Shown here piece after piece: positions 16,620-25,352 of a stretch of 64,000 bases of DNA. The position numbers and the translations under genes were made by a program. The stretch is taken from positions 62,001 to 126,000 of the forward strand of contig NZ_CCDG010000003.1 of NCBI RefSeq assembly GCF_000723885.1. The letters are read 5' to 3'. The notes beneath the pieces were generated by a model that saw only the letters and a program-made list of their open reading frames with translations, was not told where the DNA came from and did not search any database. Origin of the DNA: Paenibacillus camerounensis. Lineage in GTDB: Bacteria > Bacillota > Bacilli > Paenibacillales > Paenibacillaceae. The number at the start of each line of letters is the position of its first letter. Within the stretch, counting starts at the first letter, position 1.

Positions 16620-17689
16620 AAGAGTACAAAGTACAAGCTATAGTAGAAAGCACGGTCAATAATTTCAAAAATAGAAAAGTGGTAATCTGGGGCAAATGTA
16701 AATCGAGTGACATCGTATCAAAAGCCCTTTATGAGCAACACGGAATTGTAACAGAATATGTGATTGATACTAATGATAAGTTGATTAATGGAACTACTAT
16801 AAGAAGCATAACGGAAATAAAAGACAAGAGTGAAGAGTTATATGTAATCATACCTTTAAAGTACTACAAATCAATATCTGATAAATTAAGTGATTATGGT
16901 TATAAGGCAAATAATGATTATACCTACCATTCTCATAAACCCATTGTTATTACACAACACCAAATGGATGGGTCATACTACGCTGATATATACGGCAATA
17001 AAATTATAGGAGACATTAGTGGCTCTAAAATCATTTTAATGGGTTATAATTCGACAATTACTATCGGACAAACAGCACACATTAAAGATAACGTCGAAAT
17101 ATATGTAGATGACAATGTAAATGTTTTGATTGGTAGTGGCTTATTCATTGACCAAAATACAAAATGGAGATTTCGCCCAGATTGTTTGGTTGAAATAGGG
17201 GATAACTGCCGTTTTGGGTATGATGGTGAAATGACATGCGGTAGACGGGCAAAGATTTCACTTGGCTCTGGAACAGCTATAGGCTCACGATATTGGATAG
17301 TTGCTCATACAAGAACTTTTGTGAACATCGGGGAGGATTGCCGGATTAGTAGCGATGTAATGATGCGTACAAATGATGGACACTCTATTTTTGATGTCAG
17401 TAGCGGGCACAATATTAATTCAGCATTAGATGAACAACATAATAAAAATATTATAATTCATGATCACGTTTGGATCGGTAATAAATGTAGCTGTCTATAC
17501 AATACAAATATAGGGACTGGAAGTATTGTCGGCGCCCACAGTTTAGTCAAAGATAAATATCCGAATAATTGTATTATTGCAGGTACGCCCTCAAAAGTAA
17601 TCAGAAGAGATGTTGCTTGGTCAAACGAGAATAACAATGATGATATAAGTTCAATAAACGAAAAGTATGTTGGATATACAAGAAATTGA
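16616..17689 (+). CDS. Left-handed beta-helix acyltransferase with an N-terminal Rossmann-like domain
   Basis: The 357-residue protein has an N-terminal alpha/beta unit (about 15-105, with VVIWGKCKSSD at 22-32 and EYVIDTNDK near 43-51). A left-handed beta-helix of hexapeptide repeats follows from about 120, with the acetyltransferase pattern DHVWIGNKCSCLYNTNIG and IIAGTPSKVIRR near the C-terminus. Such proteins O- or N-acetylate sugars using acetyl-CoA. The N-terminal unit resembles the C-terminal unit of the pyruvyl transferase in the same operon. It is the last gene of the AT-rich block, and no clear terminator follows. Acetylation of a glycan is inferred from family and context. Confidence 0.75.
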   Translation: MKEYKVQAIVESTVNNFKNRKVVIWGKCKSSDIVSKALYEQHGIVTEYVIDTNDKLINGTTIRSITEIKDKSEELYVIIPLKYYKSISDKLSDYGYKANNDYTYHSHKPIVITQHQMDGSYYADIYGNKIIGDISGSKIILMGYNSTITIGQTAHIKDNVEIYVDDNVNVLIGSGLFIDQNTKWRFRPDCLVEIGDNCRFGYDGEMTCGRRAKISLGSGTAIGSRYWIVAHTRTFVNIGEDCRISSDVMMRTNDGHSIFDVSSGHNINSALDEQHNKNIIIHDHVWIGNKCSCLYNTNIGTGSIVGAHSLVKDKYPNNCIIAGTPSKVIRRDVAWSNENNNDDISSINEKYVGYTRN

Positions 17690-18002
17690 CTAGCTTTTCT
17701 CTTAAATAAGTTTCATATTGCAGAAAGTTGTTCTTTAACCATAGGGATCGGCTTTTTAGCAACAAAAATAGTTTGAAGATGTTTGGAATTTGTCTAAACG
17801 GGGTAATGAGCTATTGTTTATTCAAGGTCTAAATCTATACAATGTTTAGTCAATTGATTGAGTATAGATAATACGATATAAATAACCAAATAATTGCAAG
17901 TAAACATTTACTTTTCCAATTGACAATGAAGAAGCTGCGGTGGTATAGTCGAGTTGTGGGCAAGGCTCACGTTCATCTGATGACGAAGGGAATGTTTAAT
18001 CA
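17690..18002. other. Intergenic region between the glycan block and the cold-shock gene
   Basis: This AT-rich stretch holds no convincing gene and no clear terminator for the upstream operon. Its right end contains the cold-shock promoter listed separately and a leader of about 45 bases. Confidence 0.6.
17920..17949 (+). promoter_or_regulatory. Sigma-A promoter of the cold-shock gene
   Basis: A perfect TTGACA at 17920-17925, an 18-base spacer and TATAGT at 17944-17949 preceded by TGG (extended -10) form one of the clearest promoters in the window. The start codon lies about 50 bases further on. Confidence 0.8.
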
Positions 18003-18200
18003 ATGGAAGGTAAAGTTAAATGGTTTAACGCAGAAAAAGGTTATGGCTTCATCGAAACTGCCGATGGTGGCGACGTATTCGTACACTTCTCCGCGATCCA
18101 GACTGATGGCTTTAAGACTTTGGATGAAGGTCAATCCGTAGAGTTTGACATCGTTGAAGGCGCACGCGGACCACAAGCAGCTAACGTCATCAAATTATAA
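18003..18200 (+). CDS. Cold-shock protein (CspA/CspB family)
   Basis: Cold-shock proteins are single OB-fold domains that bind single-stranded RNA and act as RNA chaperones. The 65-residue product [18 protein letters not shown] has RNP1 (KGYGFIE, 12-18) and RNP2 (VFVHF, 25-29) intact and ends in ANVIKL, standard for the family. It is a monocistron between its own extended -10 promoter and a strong terminator. The ribosome site GAAGGGA is 11 bases before the ATG. A longer overlapping reading in another frame is a shadow. Confidence 0.95.
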   Translation: MEGKVKWFNAEKGYGFIETADGGDVFVHFSAIQTDGFKTLDEGQSVEFDIVEGARGPQAANVIKL

Positions 18201-18265
18201 TCATCCGGCGCAGCCGACCTACATATATATGGTAGATGGTTAGCAATTTAGACAACGCTAGCAGG

Positions 18266-18295
18266 GACCCTGGGATACTCCCAGGGTCTTTTTTT
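18266..18295 (+). terminator. Terminator of the cold-shock gene
   Basis: GACCCTGGG and CCCAGGGTC form a perfect nine-pair stem with a five-base loop, followed by seven T. Confidence 0.95.
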
Positions 18296-18709
18296 GTTGT
18301 ATTGTAAGCGCTAATTTGCTATCCACAGCTCAATAGCTAACATCGATTTCCATTTTTCTGTTAGAGCAATGAAAATAATGGGTAATAACAGACGTTGGGC
18401 CTACGATTTTGCCTCGATGCAGACTATTCATGCTTAGGCGTATGGTTGGAGAAAGGTGTGAAAACGATACTCTCGGAGCTAATGCCCACCGGCGGTAAAG
18501 AAGAATGATAAACAAAAGTGTGAACGAAGGAATGACATCATACTGCCTAAGTGAGGGAACGTACGGGATGCTTCTGAAGCAGGCGCTGTATTGTGCGGTT
18601 TATATGAGCGGAGGCCAACGAATGTAAGCGTATGCTTCCGGATTTAGTTGAATAGCGGCTAATGATGGAGGGAGGCGCGTAAAAACTTTTTAGGAGGATG
18701 GACAACAGA
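18296..18709. other. Long leader region ahead of the SLH protein gene
   Basis: About 410 bases separate the cold-shock terminator from the SLH gene. I found no riboswitch consensus I recognise and no convincing coding region. A 31-codon reading from 18532 exists, but its putative ribosome site touches the ATG. Small hairpins such as GCTTCTGAAGC near 18570 are present, so a structured leader is possible. Confidence 0.4.
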
Positions 18710-20125
18710 ATGAAGAAAATGTGGCGAGGTTTGATGACTGGAGTACTTGGAATCAGCATGTTGTTCGGCGCTCTGGGAAGTGTCTCTGCAGCAACGGCCA
18801 AGGATATTCAGGGACACTGGGCGCAGAGCCAGTTGCAGGATTGGCTCGATAAAGGCTACCTGCAGGGCTATGCTGACGGGACGGTGAAGCCGAATAATGC
18901 GATTACCCGCGGAGAATATGTTGCACTAGTAAACCGTTTATTTGGATTTACAGACACGGCAGCCATAACGTTTACAGATCTTCGAAGCTCCAACTGGGCC
19001 TACAGTGAAGTGGCCAAGGCTGTAAGAGCCGGATATATTGGCGGATATGAGAACAATACGTTCCGCGCCACCAGTCCAATTACCCGCCAAGAAGCTGCGG
19101 TCATTACCGCAAAGCTTCTCAGCTTGAACACAAACAATACAACGCTGGCGTTCAAGGATAGCGCGCAAATTGCTCCATGGGCTAAAGGAGCAGTCGCAGC
19201 TGCAGCGGCCAAGAGTATTATTAATGGTTATCCGGACGGGACCTTCGGGCCCAAAAAGGCCCTGACCAGAGCTGAGGCAGTAGGCATTATCGGTAACTCG
19301 GCGGCCAACAAGCCAGGCGGTTCAGTCACACCAACTCCTACTCCTACAGCTACACCATCTGCAACGGCAACCCCAGCTCCGACAGCAACCCCTACAAGTC
19401 CTGCTGGCGGAGGTAGCGGCGGTGGCGGTGGCAGCACCGCTCCAACGGTTAGTGGTGTAACATATGGACATGTAGGTTCTGTTACGGCAGATGTGTATCT
19501 GACTTCATCAGTGACAGGCGCTGTTTACTATGTTGTTGCCCCTTACAGCAGCACAGCCGCTGTACCGAATTACGTGCAGGTACGTGATGGTCTGACCGCT
19601 GCAGGAACAGCAGGTGTGAATGCCGGGTCTACGGCAGCTGCTGCTGGCAGCACAGTGTCATTCTCGGTTTATGGATTGCAGCCTGATACGGAATACGCGG
19701 CTTATATAGCGTTGTCTGATACAGCAGGCAGCTGGTCTGGAGTGTATACTCTGAGGTTGGCTACAGCTTCAGCGGGCCAAGGGGCAATTACTGAGCTCAG
19801 CCCGGGTTCAATGGGTACAGTGACAGCCGATGTTTATGTAGCCTATGGCCAGACAGGGGACGCGTCCGCGCCTGTACGGTATGTGGTGCTCCCTGCAGAT
19901 GCTGTTAACCCAACAGCAGCACAGGTTCTGGCAGGGCAAAACAGCTCAGGAACACAGCTGGCTGCACCCTGGAGCGGAGGCTTTACACCAGTTCCTGGAG
20001 CAAGGCAGACACTGACACTGAGCGGTCTGACGGCTAATACTGCTTATAAAGTATATGTCATTGCAGGCAGCGGAACATCCGTATCACCCGTAGAGCTCTT
20101 GCGGATTCATACGAAACAGCTGTGA
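18710..20125 (+). CDS. SLH-domain surface protein with two C-terminal Ig-like repeats
   Basis: The 471-residue protein is exported and held on the cell wall by three SLH domains. It has a signal peptide (MKKMWRGLMTGVLGISMLFG, cleaved near SAATA). The SLH units span about 28-78, 84-140 and 145-200 (AKDIQGHWAQ..., FTDLRSSNWAY..., FKDSAQIAPWAKG...). A Pro/Thr-rich linker and a glycine run then lead into two related beta-sandwich-like repeats, each containing '(T)ADVY' and 'L..DTEY/ANTAY' patterns. I chose the ATG at 18710 because AGGAGG at 18692-18697 touches the in-frame ATG at 18698. SLH domains normally bind pyruvylated secondary wall polymer. The function of the repeats is unknown. Confidence 0.85.
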   Translation: MKKMWRGLMTGVLGISMLFGALGSVSAATAKDIQGHWAQSQLQDWLDKGYLQGYADGTVKPNNAITRGEYVALVNRLFGFTDTAAITFTDLRSSNWAYSEVAKAVRAGYIGGYENNTFRATSPITRQEAAVITAKLLSLNTNNTTLAFKDSAQIAPWAKGAVAAAAAKSIINGYPDGTFGPKKALTRAEAVGIIGNSAANKPGGSVTPTPTPTATPSATATPAPTATPTSPAGGGSGGGGGSTAPTVSGVTYGHVGSVTADVYLTSSVTGAVYYVVAPYSSTAAVPNYVQVRDGLTAAGTAGVNAGSTAAAAGSTVSFSVYGLQPDTEYAAYIALSDTAGSWSGVYTLRLATASAGQGAITELSPGSMGTVTADVYVAYGQTGDASAPVRYVVLPADAVNPTAAQVLAGQNSSGTQLAAPWSGGFTPVPGARQTLTLSGLTANTAYKVYVIAGSGTSVSPVELLRIHTKQL

Positions 20126-20211
20126 AGCATACGGCTTAAGGCGAGGAATGTTTAAGGGAATGGCTCTTATAATTTCAGCTGAAACAGGAATAATATGATC
20201 GGCTAGACATG

Positions 20212-20256
20212 GTCCGGATAAGGGCGAAATGATTGCCCTTCCCGGACTTTGTTTTA
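20212..20256 (+). terminator. Terminator after the SLH gene
   Basis: GTCCGG...CCGGAC with an inner GGGC/GCCC pairing forms a stem over 20212-20247, followed by TTTGTTTTATT. Confidence 0.8.
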
Positions 20257-20337
20257 TTCTAATTAATGAAAGCTGCAAATTGTGTAAGGTAAATGTAAAG
20301 TCTGTAATGAATTGCTTTTTACTTAGCGCTGACAATT

Positions 20338-20346
20338 TGGTATAAT
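20338..20346 (+). promoter_or_regulatory. Extended -10 promoter of hpf
   Basis: TGG directly before a perfect TATAAT (20341-20346) forms an extended -10 element. The -35 region is weak (TTTACT at 17 bases). The hpf ATG is 28 bases downstream. Confidence 0.65.
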
Positions 20347-20374
20347 GGGAACGTAGACAAAGGAGGAGTGCCCT

Positions 20375-20926
20375 ATGCAATTCAGCATTCGAGGTCAACA
20401 AATTGAAGTGACAGATGCTTTAAGAGATTATGTTGATAAGAAGCTCAGCAGACTTGAGAAGTATTTCGATGCACCCCCTACCTCAGAAGGATATGTGACG
20501 CTTAGCGTAGTCCGCGGCATCCACACGGTGGAAGTCACAATTCCGCTCGCAGGTGTAACCCTTCGTGCAGAAGACCGCAGCGACGACATGTACGCCTCTA
20601 TTGATGCGGTTGTGGACAAGCTGGAACGGCAAATCCGCAAGCACAAAACCAAACTTAACCGTAAGTTCCGTCAGGAAGGCAGCCTGAAGACAATTTTTGT
20701 AGAAGAGCCTTCCAGCGCTGTTGCCGTTGAGGAACAGGATTACGATGATTTGGAAGTAGTGCGGAACAAGCGCTTCACCTTGAAGCCGATGGATGTTGAG
20801 GAAGCTATTCTGCAGATGAATATGGTTGGACATAATTTCTTTGTATTCTCCAACATTGAGACTTCCGAAGTGAGCGTTGTTTACAAACGCAATGATGGCA
20901 AGTACGGCCTGATCGAACAGGATTGA
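20375..20926 (+). CDS. hpf: Long-form ribosome hibernation promoting factor
   Basis: Long HPF dimerises 70S ribosomes into inactive 100S particles in stationary phase or stress. The 183-residue protein has an N-terminal S30AE domain (about 1-100, starting MQFSIRGQQIEVTDALRDYV) that binds the decoding centre. A linker leads to the C-terminal dimerisation domain (about 122-183, with RNKRFTLKPMDVEEAILQMN and GHNFFVFSN). That length is typical of Bacillota. The start has AGGAGGAG upstream. It lies just before secA, as yvyD does in Bacillus subtilis. Confidence 0.95.
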   Translation: MQFSIRGQQIEVTDALRDYVDKKLSRLEKYFDAPPTSEGYVTLSVVRGIHTVEVTIPLAGVTLRAEDRSDDMYASIDAVVDKLERQIRKHKTKLNRKFRQEGSLKTIFVEEPSSAVAVEEQDYDDLEVVRNKRFTLKPMDVEEAILQMNMVGHNFFVFSNIETSEVSVVYKRNDGKYGLIEQD

Positions 20927-20994
20927 TCTGAAACCTCAGGTAAAGCAATATGCTGGCGGGGTAAGATAGCCAGTACTAATTACAAAAATCAGCC

Positions 20995-21030
20995 GAGTCC
21001 CTATTCGCTTGAAGCGAATAGGGCTCTTAT
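20995..21030 (+). terminator. Hairpin terminator after hpf
   Basis: GAG.CCCTATTCGCTT pairs with AAGCGAATAGGGCTC in a very strong stem. Only a short T-rich stretch follows, so termination efficiency is uncertain. Confidence 0.65.
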
Positions 21031-21096
21031 TCGTATAAAAAGAGTGACAATTCACCGCTTCTTCTATTTTGCAAAATAAGGTTGCGGCTACTCGTA

Positions 21097-21125
21097 TTGC
21101 GGCTTGTCTTACAAACTGTTACAAT
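21097..21125 (+). promoter_or_regulatory. Sigma-A promoter candidate for secA
   Basis: TTGCGG, exactly 17 bases, then TACAAT (21120-21125). It lies about 100 bases upstream of the secA ATG and after the hpf terminator. Confidence 0.5.
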
Positions 21126-21222
21126 TTATGAAGCAGCGGAATCGAAATAATATATGGCCCTTTCAATTTTAGTTAAGGATGGGCTCGGTTCCACCATCTG
21201 TGTTGCATGAAAGGGGTTAACC

Positions 21223-23730
21223 ATGCTAGGACTTGTAAAGAAAATATTCGGCGACACCAATGAACGTGATGTCAAGCGTCTAATGAAGACGGTCGAAGTT
21301 ATTAATGGACTGGAACCTGAATTCGTAGCCCTCTCGGATGAGGCGCTTAAGGCGAAGACTGAAGAATTCCGGGCCCGGATTGAAAAAGGCGAGACCCTGG
21401 AAGAGATTCTTCCAGAAGCATTTGCAACCGTACGCGAAGCTTCCAAACGGACGCTGGGCATGCGGCATTTTGACGTACAGCTGGTTGGAGGCATGGCGCT
21501 GCATGAAGGCCGGATCTCCGAAATGAAGACAGGTGAAGGTAAGACGCTTGTGGGTACATTGCCGGTCTATCTGAATGCGCTGCTCAGCAAGGGTGTGCAT
21601 GTCGTAACGGTTAATGATTATCTGGCTCAGCGTGACAGCGCGCAAATGGCACAAATCTATAACTTCCTGGGCATGACGGTCGGGGTCAACCTGAACGGCA
21701 TGGACCATGCTGATAAACAAGAAGCGTATGCCTGCGATATTACGTATGGCACGAATAATGAATTTGGTTTTGACTATCTGCGTGATAACATGGTGCTCTA
21801 CAAAGAGCAGATGGTACAACGCCCGCTATATTTCTGTATTATTGATGAAGTAGACTCTATTCTGGTTGACGAAGCGCGTACTCCGCTGATTATTTCCGGC
21901 CAGGCTGAGAAATCGACAGAGCTGTACTATGCTGCAGACCGTTTTGTTAAGAAGTTAACGGCTGAAGAAGATTACACAGTTGATATAAAAGTGAAATCGG
22001 TAGCCTTGACTGAGAAGGGTGTGGCTACAGCTGAACGCGCTTTTGGCATTGAGAACCTGTATGACCACAGCCATGTTACCCTGAACCATCATATCGTCCA
22101 GGCGCTCAAGGCAAATGTTATCATGCGCCGTGATGTTGATTATGTGGTGAACGGTGATGAGGTTGTCATTGTCGATGAATTCACCGGCCGTCTGATGGCT
22201 GGCCGCCGCTACAGCGACGGGCTGCACCAGGCGATTGAAGCGAAGGAAGAGATCCAGGTACAGAATGAGAGCATGACCCTGGCAACGATCACCTTCCAGA
22301 ACTACTTCCGGATGTACCGCAAATTAGGCGGTATGACAGGTACAGCCAAGACGGAAGAAGAGGAATTCAAGAAAATTTACGGCCTGGAAGTTCTGCAGGT
22401 ACCGACGAATAAACCAAACCAGCGTGAGGATATGCCTGACGTCGTCTATAAAAGCGAGACCGGCAAGTTTAATGCGGTGGTAGCAGAGATTGTAGAGCGC
22501 CATAAAAAGAACCAGCCGGTGCTGGTAGGTACAGTCTCCATTGAGAATTCCGAACGTGTATCTGAAATGCTCAAGCGTAAGGGCATCAAGCATCAGGTAC
22601 TGAATGCCAAGCATCATGAATCCGAAGCGGAGATTATTTCACAGGCTGGACAGCCGGGCACCGTAACAATTGCTACGAATATGGCCGGCCGTGGTACGGA
22701 TATTACGCTTGGTGAAGGCGTTAGAGATGTTGGCGGTCTGCATATTATTGGTACAGAGCGTCATGAATCCCGCCGTATCGATAACCAGCTTCGCGGACGT
22801 GCCGGACGCCAGGGCGACCCGGGCTCTACCCAATTCTATCTGTCTCTCGGTGATGAGCTCATGAAGCGCTTCGGTGCAGACAATGTCCTGAATATGATGG
22901 ACCGTCTGGGCTTTGAAGAGGATCAGCCGATTGAGAGCCGCATGATTACCCGTGCCATCGAATCAGCCCAGAAACGGGTTGAGGGGAACAACTTCGATAT
23001 CCGTAAAGTCGTGCTGCAGTATGATGATGTCATGAATCAGCAGCGTGAGATTATCTATAAGCAGCGCCGTGAAATTCTCGAATCCGAGAATATTAAAGGC
23101 GTTGTAACCGAAATGATCAAGCCGGTTATTGACCGCGTAGTCCGTGCGCATTGCAGTGATGATATTCCGGAGAACTGGGAGCTGCAGGAGGTTGCTGACT
23201 ATGTTAACAGCAAGCTGCTGGATGAAGGTTCCATTACCCGTGATGATCTCTGGGGTAAGGAAGTAGAGGAAATCGTTGATTTCATCTTTGACCGTGTTAT
23301 GCAGAAATACGATGCACGCGAAGAGCGTCTTGGCGCTGAGCTGGTTCGTGAATTCGAGAAGGTTATCGTGCTCCGTTCTGTAGACAGCAAATGGATGGAT
23401 CATATTGATGCAATGGATCAGCTTCGTCAAGGGATTCACCTGCGTGCATACGGCGGTACAGATCCGCTGCGCGAATATCAGTTTGAAGGCTTTGAGATGT
23501 TCAACGCCATGACTGCCGCCATTCAGGAGGAAGTCGCTACGTATATTATGAAGGCGCACATCGAAGCTAACCAGGAACGCCAGTCCGTAATCGAGGAAGA
23601 TAAAATCTCGACCAACGCTGAGCCGGCTGAGAAACGTCCGGTGCACGTTGAGGCAGCGATTGGCCGTAACGATCCTTGCCCGTGCGGCAGCGGCAAGAAA
23701 TACAAGAACTGCCATGGCCAGAACGCTTAG
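21223..23730 (+). CDS. secA: Preprotein translocase ATPase SecA
   Basis: SecA is the ATP-driven motor that pushes preproteins through SecYEG. The 835-residue protein has Walker A MKTGEGKT at 101-108, the DEVD Walker B near 208-211, the [10 protein letters not shown] helicase motif, and a C-terminal zinc-binding tail with C819, C821, C830 and H831 ([17 protein letters not shown]). That tail also contacts SecB or the ribosome in other bacteria. Length and all motor motifs are normal. An AAAGGGG site precedes the ATG. A single strong terminator ends the gene. The gene order hpf-secA-prfB is conserved in Bacilli. Confidence 0.98.
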   Translation: MLGLVKKIFGDTNERDVKRLMKTVEVINGLEPEFVALSDEALKAKTEEFRARIEKGETLEEILPEAFATVREASKRTLGMRHFDVQLVGGMALHEGRISEMKTGEGKTLVGTLPVYLNALLSKGVHVVTVNDYLAQRDSAQMAQIYNFLGMTVGVNLNGMDHADKQEAYACDITYGTNNEFGFDYLRDNMVLYKEQMVQRPLYFCIIDEVDSILVDEARTPLIISGQAEKSTELYYAADRFVKKLTAEEDYTVDIKVKSVALTEKGVATAERAFGIENLYDHSHVTLNHHIVQALKANVIMRRDVDYVVNGDEVVIVDEFTGRLMAGRRYSDGLHQAIEAKEEIQVQNESMTLATITFQNYFRMYRKLGGMTGTAKTEEEEFKKIYGLEVLQVPTNKPNQREDMPDVVYKSETGKFNAVVAEIVERHKKNQPVLVGTVSIENSERVSEMLKRKGIKHQVLNAKHHESEAEIISQAGQPGTVTIATNMAGRGTDITLGEGVRDVGGLHIIGTERHESRRIDNQLRGRAGRQGDPGSTQFYLSLGDELMKRFGADNVLNMMDRLGFEEDQPIESRMITRAIESAQKRVEGNNFDIRKVVLQYDDVMNQQREIIYKQRREILESENIKGVVTEMIKPVIDRVVRAHCSDDIPENWELQEVADYVNSKLLDEGSITRDDLWGKEVEEIVDFIFDRVMQKYDAREERLGAELVREFEKVIVLRSVDSKWMDHIDAMDQLRQGIHLRAYGGTDPLREYQFEGFEMFNAMTAAIQEEVATYIMKAHIEANQERQSVIEEDKISTNAEPAEKRPVHVEAAIGRNDPCPCGSGKKYKNCHGQNA

Positions 23731-23768
23731 GATATCCTGATCGTTTCAGGCTTATAATGACAATAAAG

Positions 23769-23816
23769 GCGGCTGGGCCCGGGGTATCCCCCCGTTTGCG
23801 GCCCGGCCGCTTTTTT
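23769..23816 (+). terminator. Terminator of secA
   Basis: GCGGC.GGGCC pairs with GGCCC.GCCGC around a CCGGGG/CCCCG inner stem, followed by six T. Confidence 0.9.
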
Positions 23817-23891
23817 GGAGTTTTGAGGGTCGGCGAATTAGCTGCAGAGGATGAGCTGAGTTCTCGAAAAATCTAAAACCAAGGTGGAAGC

Positions 23892-24062
23892 GGTGGAGAG
23901 GAAGTTTGGAACTGTAGGAGCGAACGCGTCCGCCTGAAAGCTTTTCGCAGAAAAGCTTACTTCGGAAGCATATGCTGTCTTCAGATTTCTACCGCGAACA
24001 GCGGTTCAAATCAGGAAATCTGAAGACAACAGCGGCCGAAAGTCCAAACATTCCTCGGAGCT
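23892..24062. repeat. Palindromic intergenic repeat, copy 1 (with extra hairpin)
   Basis: Shares long near-identical blocks with the copy at 32121-32254: TTTGGAACTGTA, GCGTCCGCCT, ACCGCGAAC.GCGGT, AAATCAGGAAATCTG, ACAACAGCGGC and AAGTCCAAA. It folds on itself, with TTTGGA near the left end against TCCAAA near the right, and GTCTTCAGATTTC against GAAATCTGAAGAC inside. This copy carries an extra segment of about 40 bases that includes a perfect AAGCTTTTC/GAAAAGCTT hairpin (23938-23958). No open reading frame fits it, so it is a miniature dispersed repeat. Confidence 0.8.
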
Positions 24063-24186
24063 GCGTACTAACCGGGTTAGAGGTTTTGCAGTGCCAGCTC
24101 TAAGGAGCAGCATTGTTGAGCGGATCCACAAAACCTCCAATCAGCGGCCCCGCGCAAACTTTTATTTTGAAAGGTGTAGTGATCCC
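24062..24186. other. prfB upstream region with inverted repeat
   Basis: A nine-base inverted repeat, GAGGTTTTG at 24080-24088 and CAAAACCTC at 24129-24137, encloses 40 bases. It is followed by the prfB ribosome site AAAGGTG. No clear sigma-A promoter was identified. Together with the repeat on its left, this fills the secA-prfB gap. Confidence 0.5.
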
Positions 24187-25300
24187 ATGATCGATTTTAC
24201 CGTGAAGCAGGACCTGCGTGAAATAGGCAAGAAATTAACCAACCTTAGGGGGTCTCTTTGACTTAGACCTGAAGCTGGAAGTCATTGCGAACTTTGAAGA
24301 GAAGATGGCAGCGCCGGATTTCTGGAATGACAATGAGAAAGCCCAGGCGGTCATTGGTGAGATGAACGCGGTCAAATCCGTAGTAGATCAGTTTGAGAAG
24401 CTGCAGCAGGAATATGATGATGCGGCAATGATGGCTGAGCTGGCTGATGAGGAAGGCGACGAGGAGCTGGCAGCAGAAGTGGCTGTAACGATCCGTGCAG
24501 TTGCCGGCAAGGTAGATGAGTTCGAGCTTCAGCTGCTGCTGAACCAGCCGTATGATAAGCTGAATGCCATTCTGGAGCTTCATCCGGGTGCAGGCGGAAC
24601 GGAATCCCAGGACTGGGGCCAGATGCTGCTGCGTATGTATACACGCTGGGCGGAGAAAAGCGGCTTCAAGGTTGAAGTGCTTGACTATCTGCCGGGTGAC
24701 GAGGCGGGAATCAAGAGCGTTACACTGCTGATTAAAGGCTTTAACGCTTACGGCTACCTGAAGACGGAGAAGGGGGTGCACCGGCTAGTGCGTATATCCC
24801 CGTTCGATTCCTCCGGCAGACGGCACACCTCCTTTGTTTCTTGTGATGTAGTTCCGGAAATTTCGGATGATGTAGAGGTAGAAATCCGTACAGAAGATCT
24901 GAAGATTGATACCTACCGGGCCAGCGGTGCAGGCGGTCAGCACATCAATACGACGGACTCGGCGGTGCGGATTACGCATATTCCTTCAGGTGTAGTGGTA
25001 ACCTGTCAGAATGAGCGCTCACAGATCAAGAACCGGGAGCAGGCGATGAAGATGCTGCGCTCTAAGCTCTATGAGCTGAAGCTGCAGGAGCAGCAGAAGC
25101 ATCTGGATGAGATCCGCGGCGAGCAGTCGGACATTGCCTGGGGCAGCCAGATCCGTTCATATGTGTTCCATCCATACAGCATGGTGAAGGATCACCGGAC
25201 ATCCGTGGAAACCGGGAACGTGGGTGCGGTTATGGACGGGGATATTAACCTGTTCATTGACGGCTATCTGCGCAGCCAGATCAAGACAGAAGTTGAATAA
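24187..25300 (+). CDS. prfB: Peptide chain release factor 2 with programmed +1 frameshift
   Basis: RF2 releases peptides at UGA and UAA codons. Translation starts at the ATG at 24187, runs 24 codons ([20 protein letters not shown]...) to an in-frame TGA at 24259-24261, and must shift +1 to continue at 24260 for 346 further codons, giving 370 residues. The shift site CTT-TGA-C with AGGGGG three bases upstream is the standard autoregulatory signal. The long frame holds the stop-recognition tripeptide SPF at about 204-206 and the catalytic GGQ at about 249-251. It should be annotated as one joined gene, not from the internal ATG at 24305. Confidence 0.97.
24247..24262 (+). promoter_or_regulatory. 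prfB programmed frameshift signal
   Basis: Internal Shine-Dalgarno-like AGGGGG (24247-24252), spacer TCT, slippery CTT, stop TGA and a following C. Low RF2 slows termination at UGA and favours the +1 shift, so RF2 controls its own synthesis. Confidence 0.95.
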
Positions 25301-25352
25301 GTATAACTGGATTTCTACGCGTCCGTGGAGTGTAGTAAGGAGAAGCTAGAGC

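Noticed and set aside
17920..18141. A 73-codon frame overlapping the cold-shock gene in another phase
   Set aside because: It begins inside the -35 hexamer of the cold-shock promoter and overlaps a certain gene.
18532..18627. A 31-codon reading in the SLH gene leader
   Set aside because: The AAGGA that could serve as ribosome site directly touches the ATG, and the peptide has no recognisable character. Kept only as a remark in the leader entry.
23892..24062. The palindromic repeat as a CRISPR array or a transposase-bearing insertion sequence
   Set aside because: There are no regularly spaced repeats and no reading frame for a transposase; it is a single palindromic unit.
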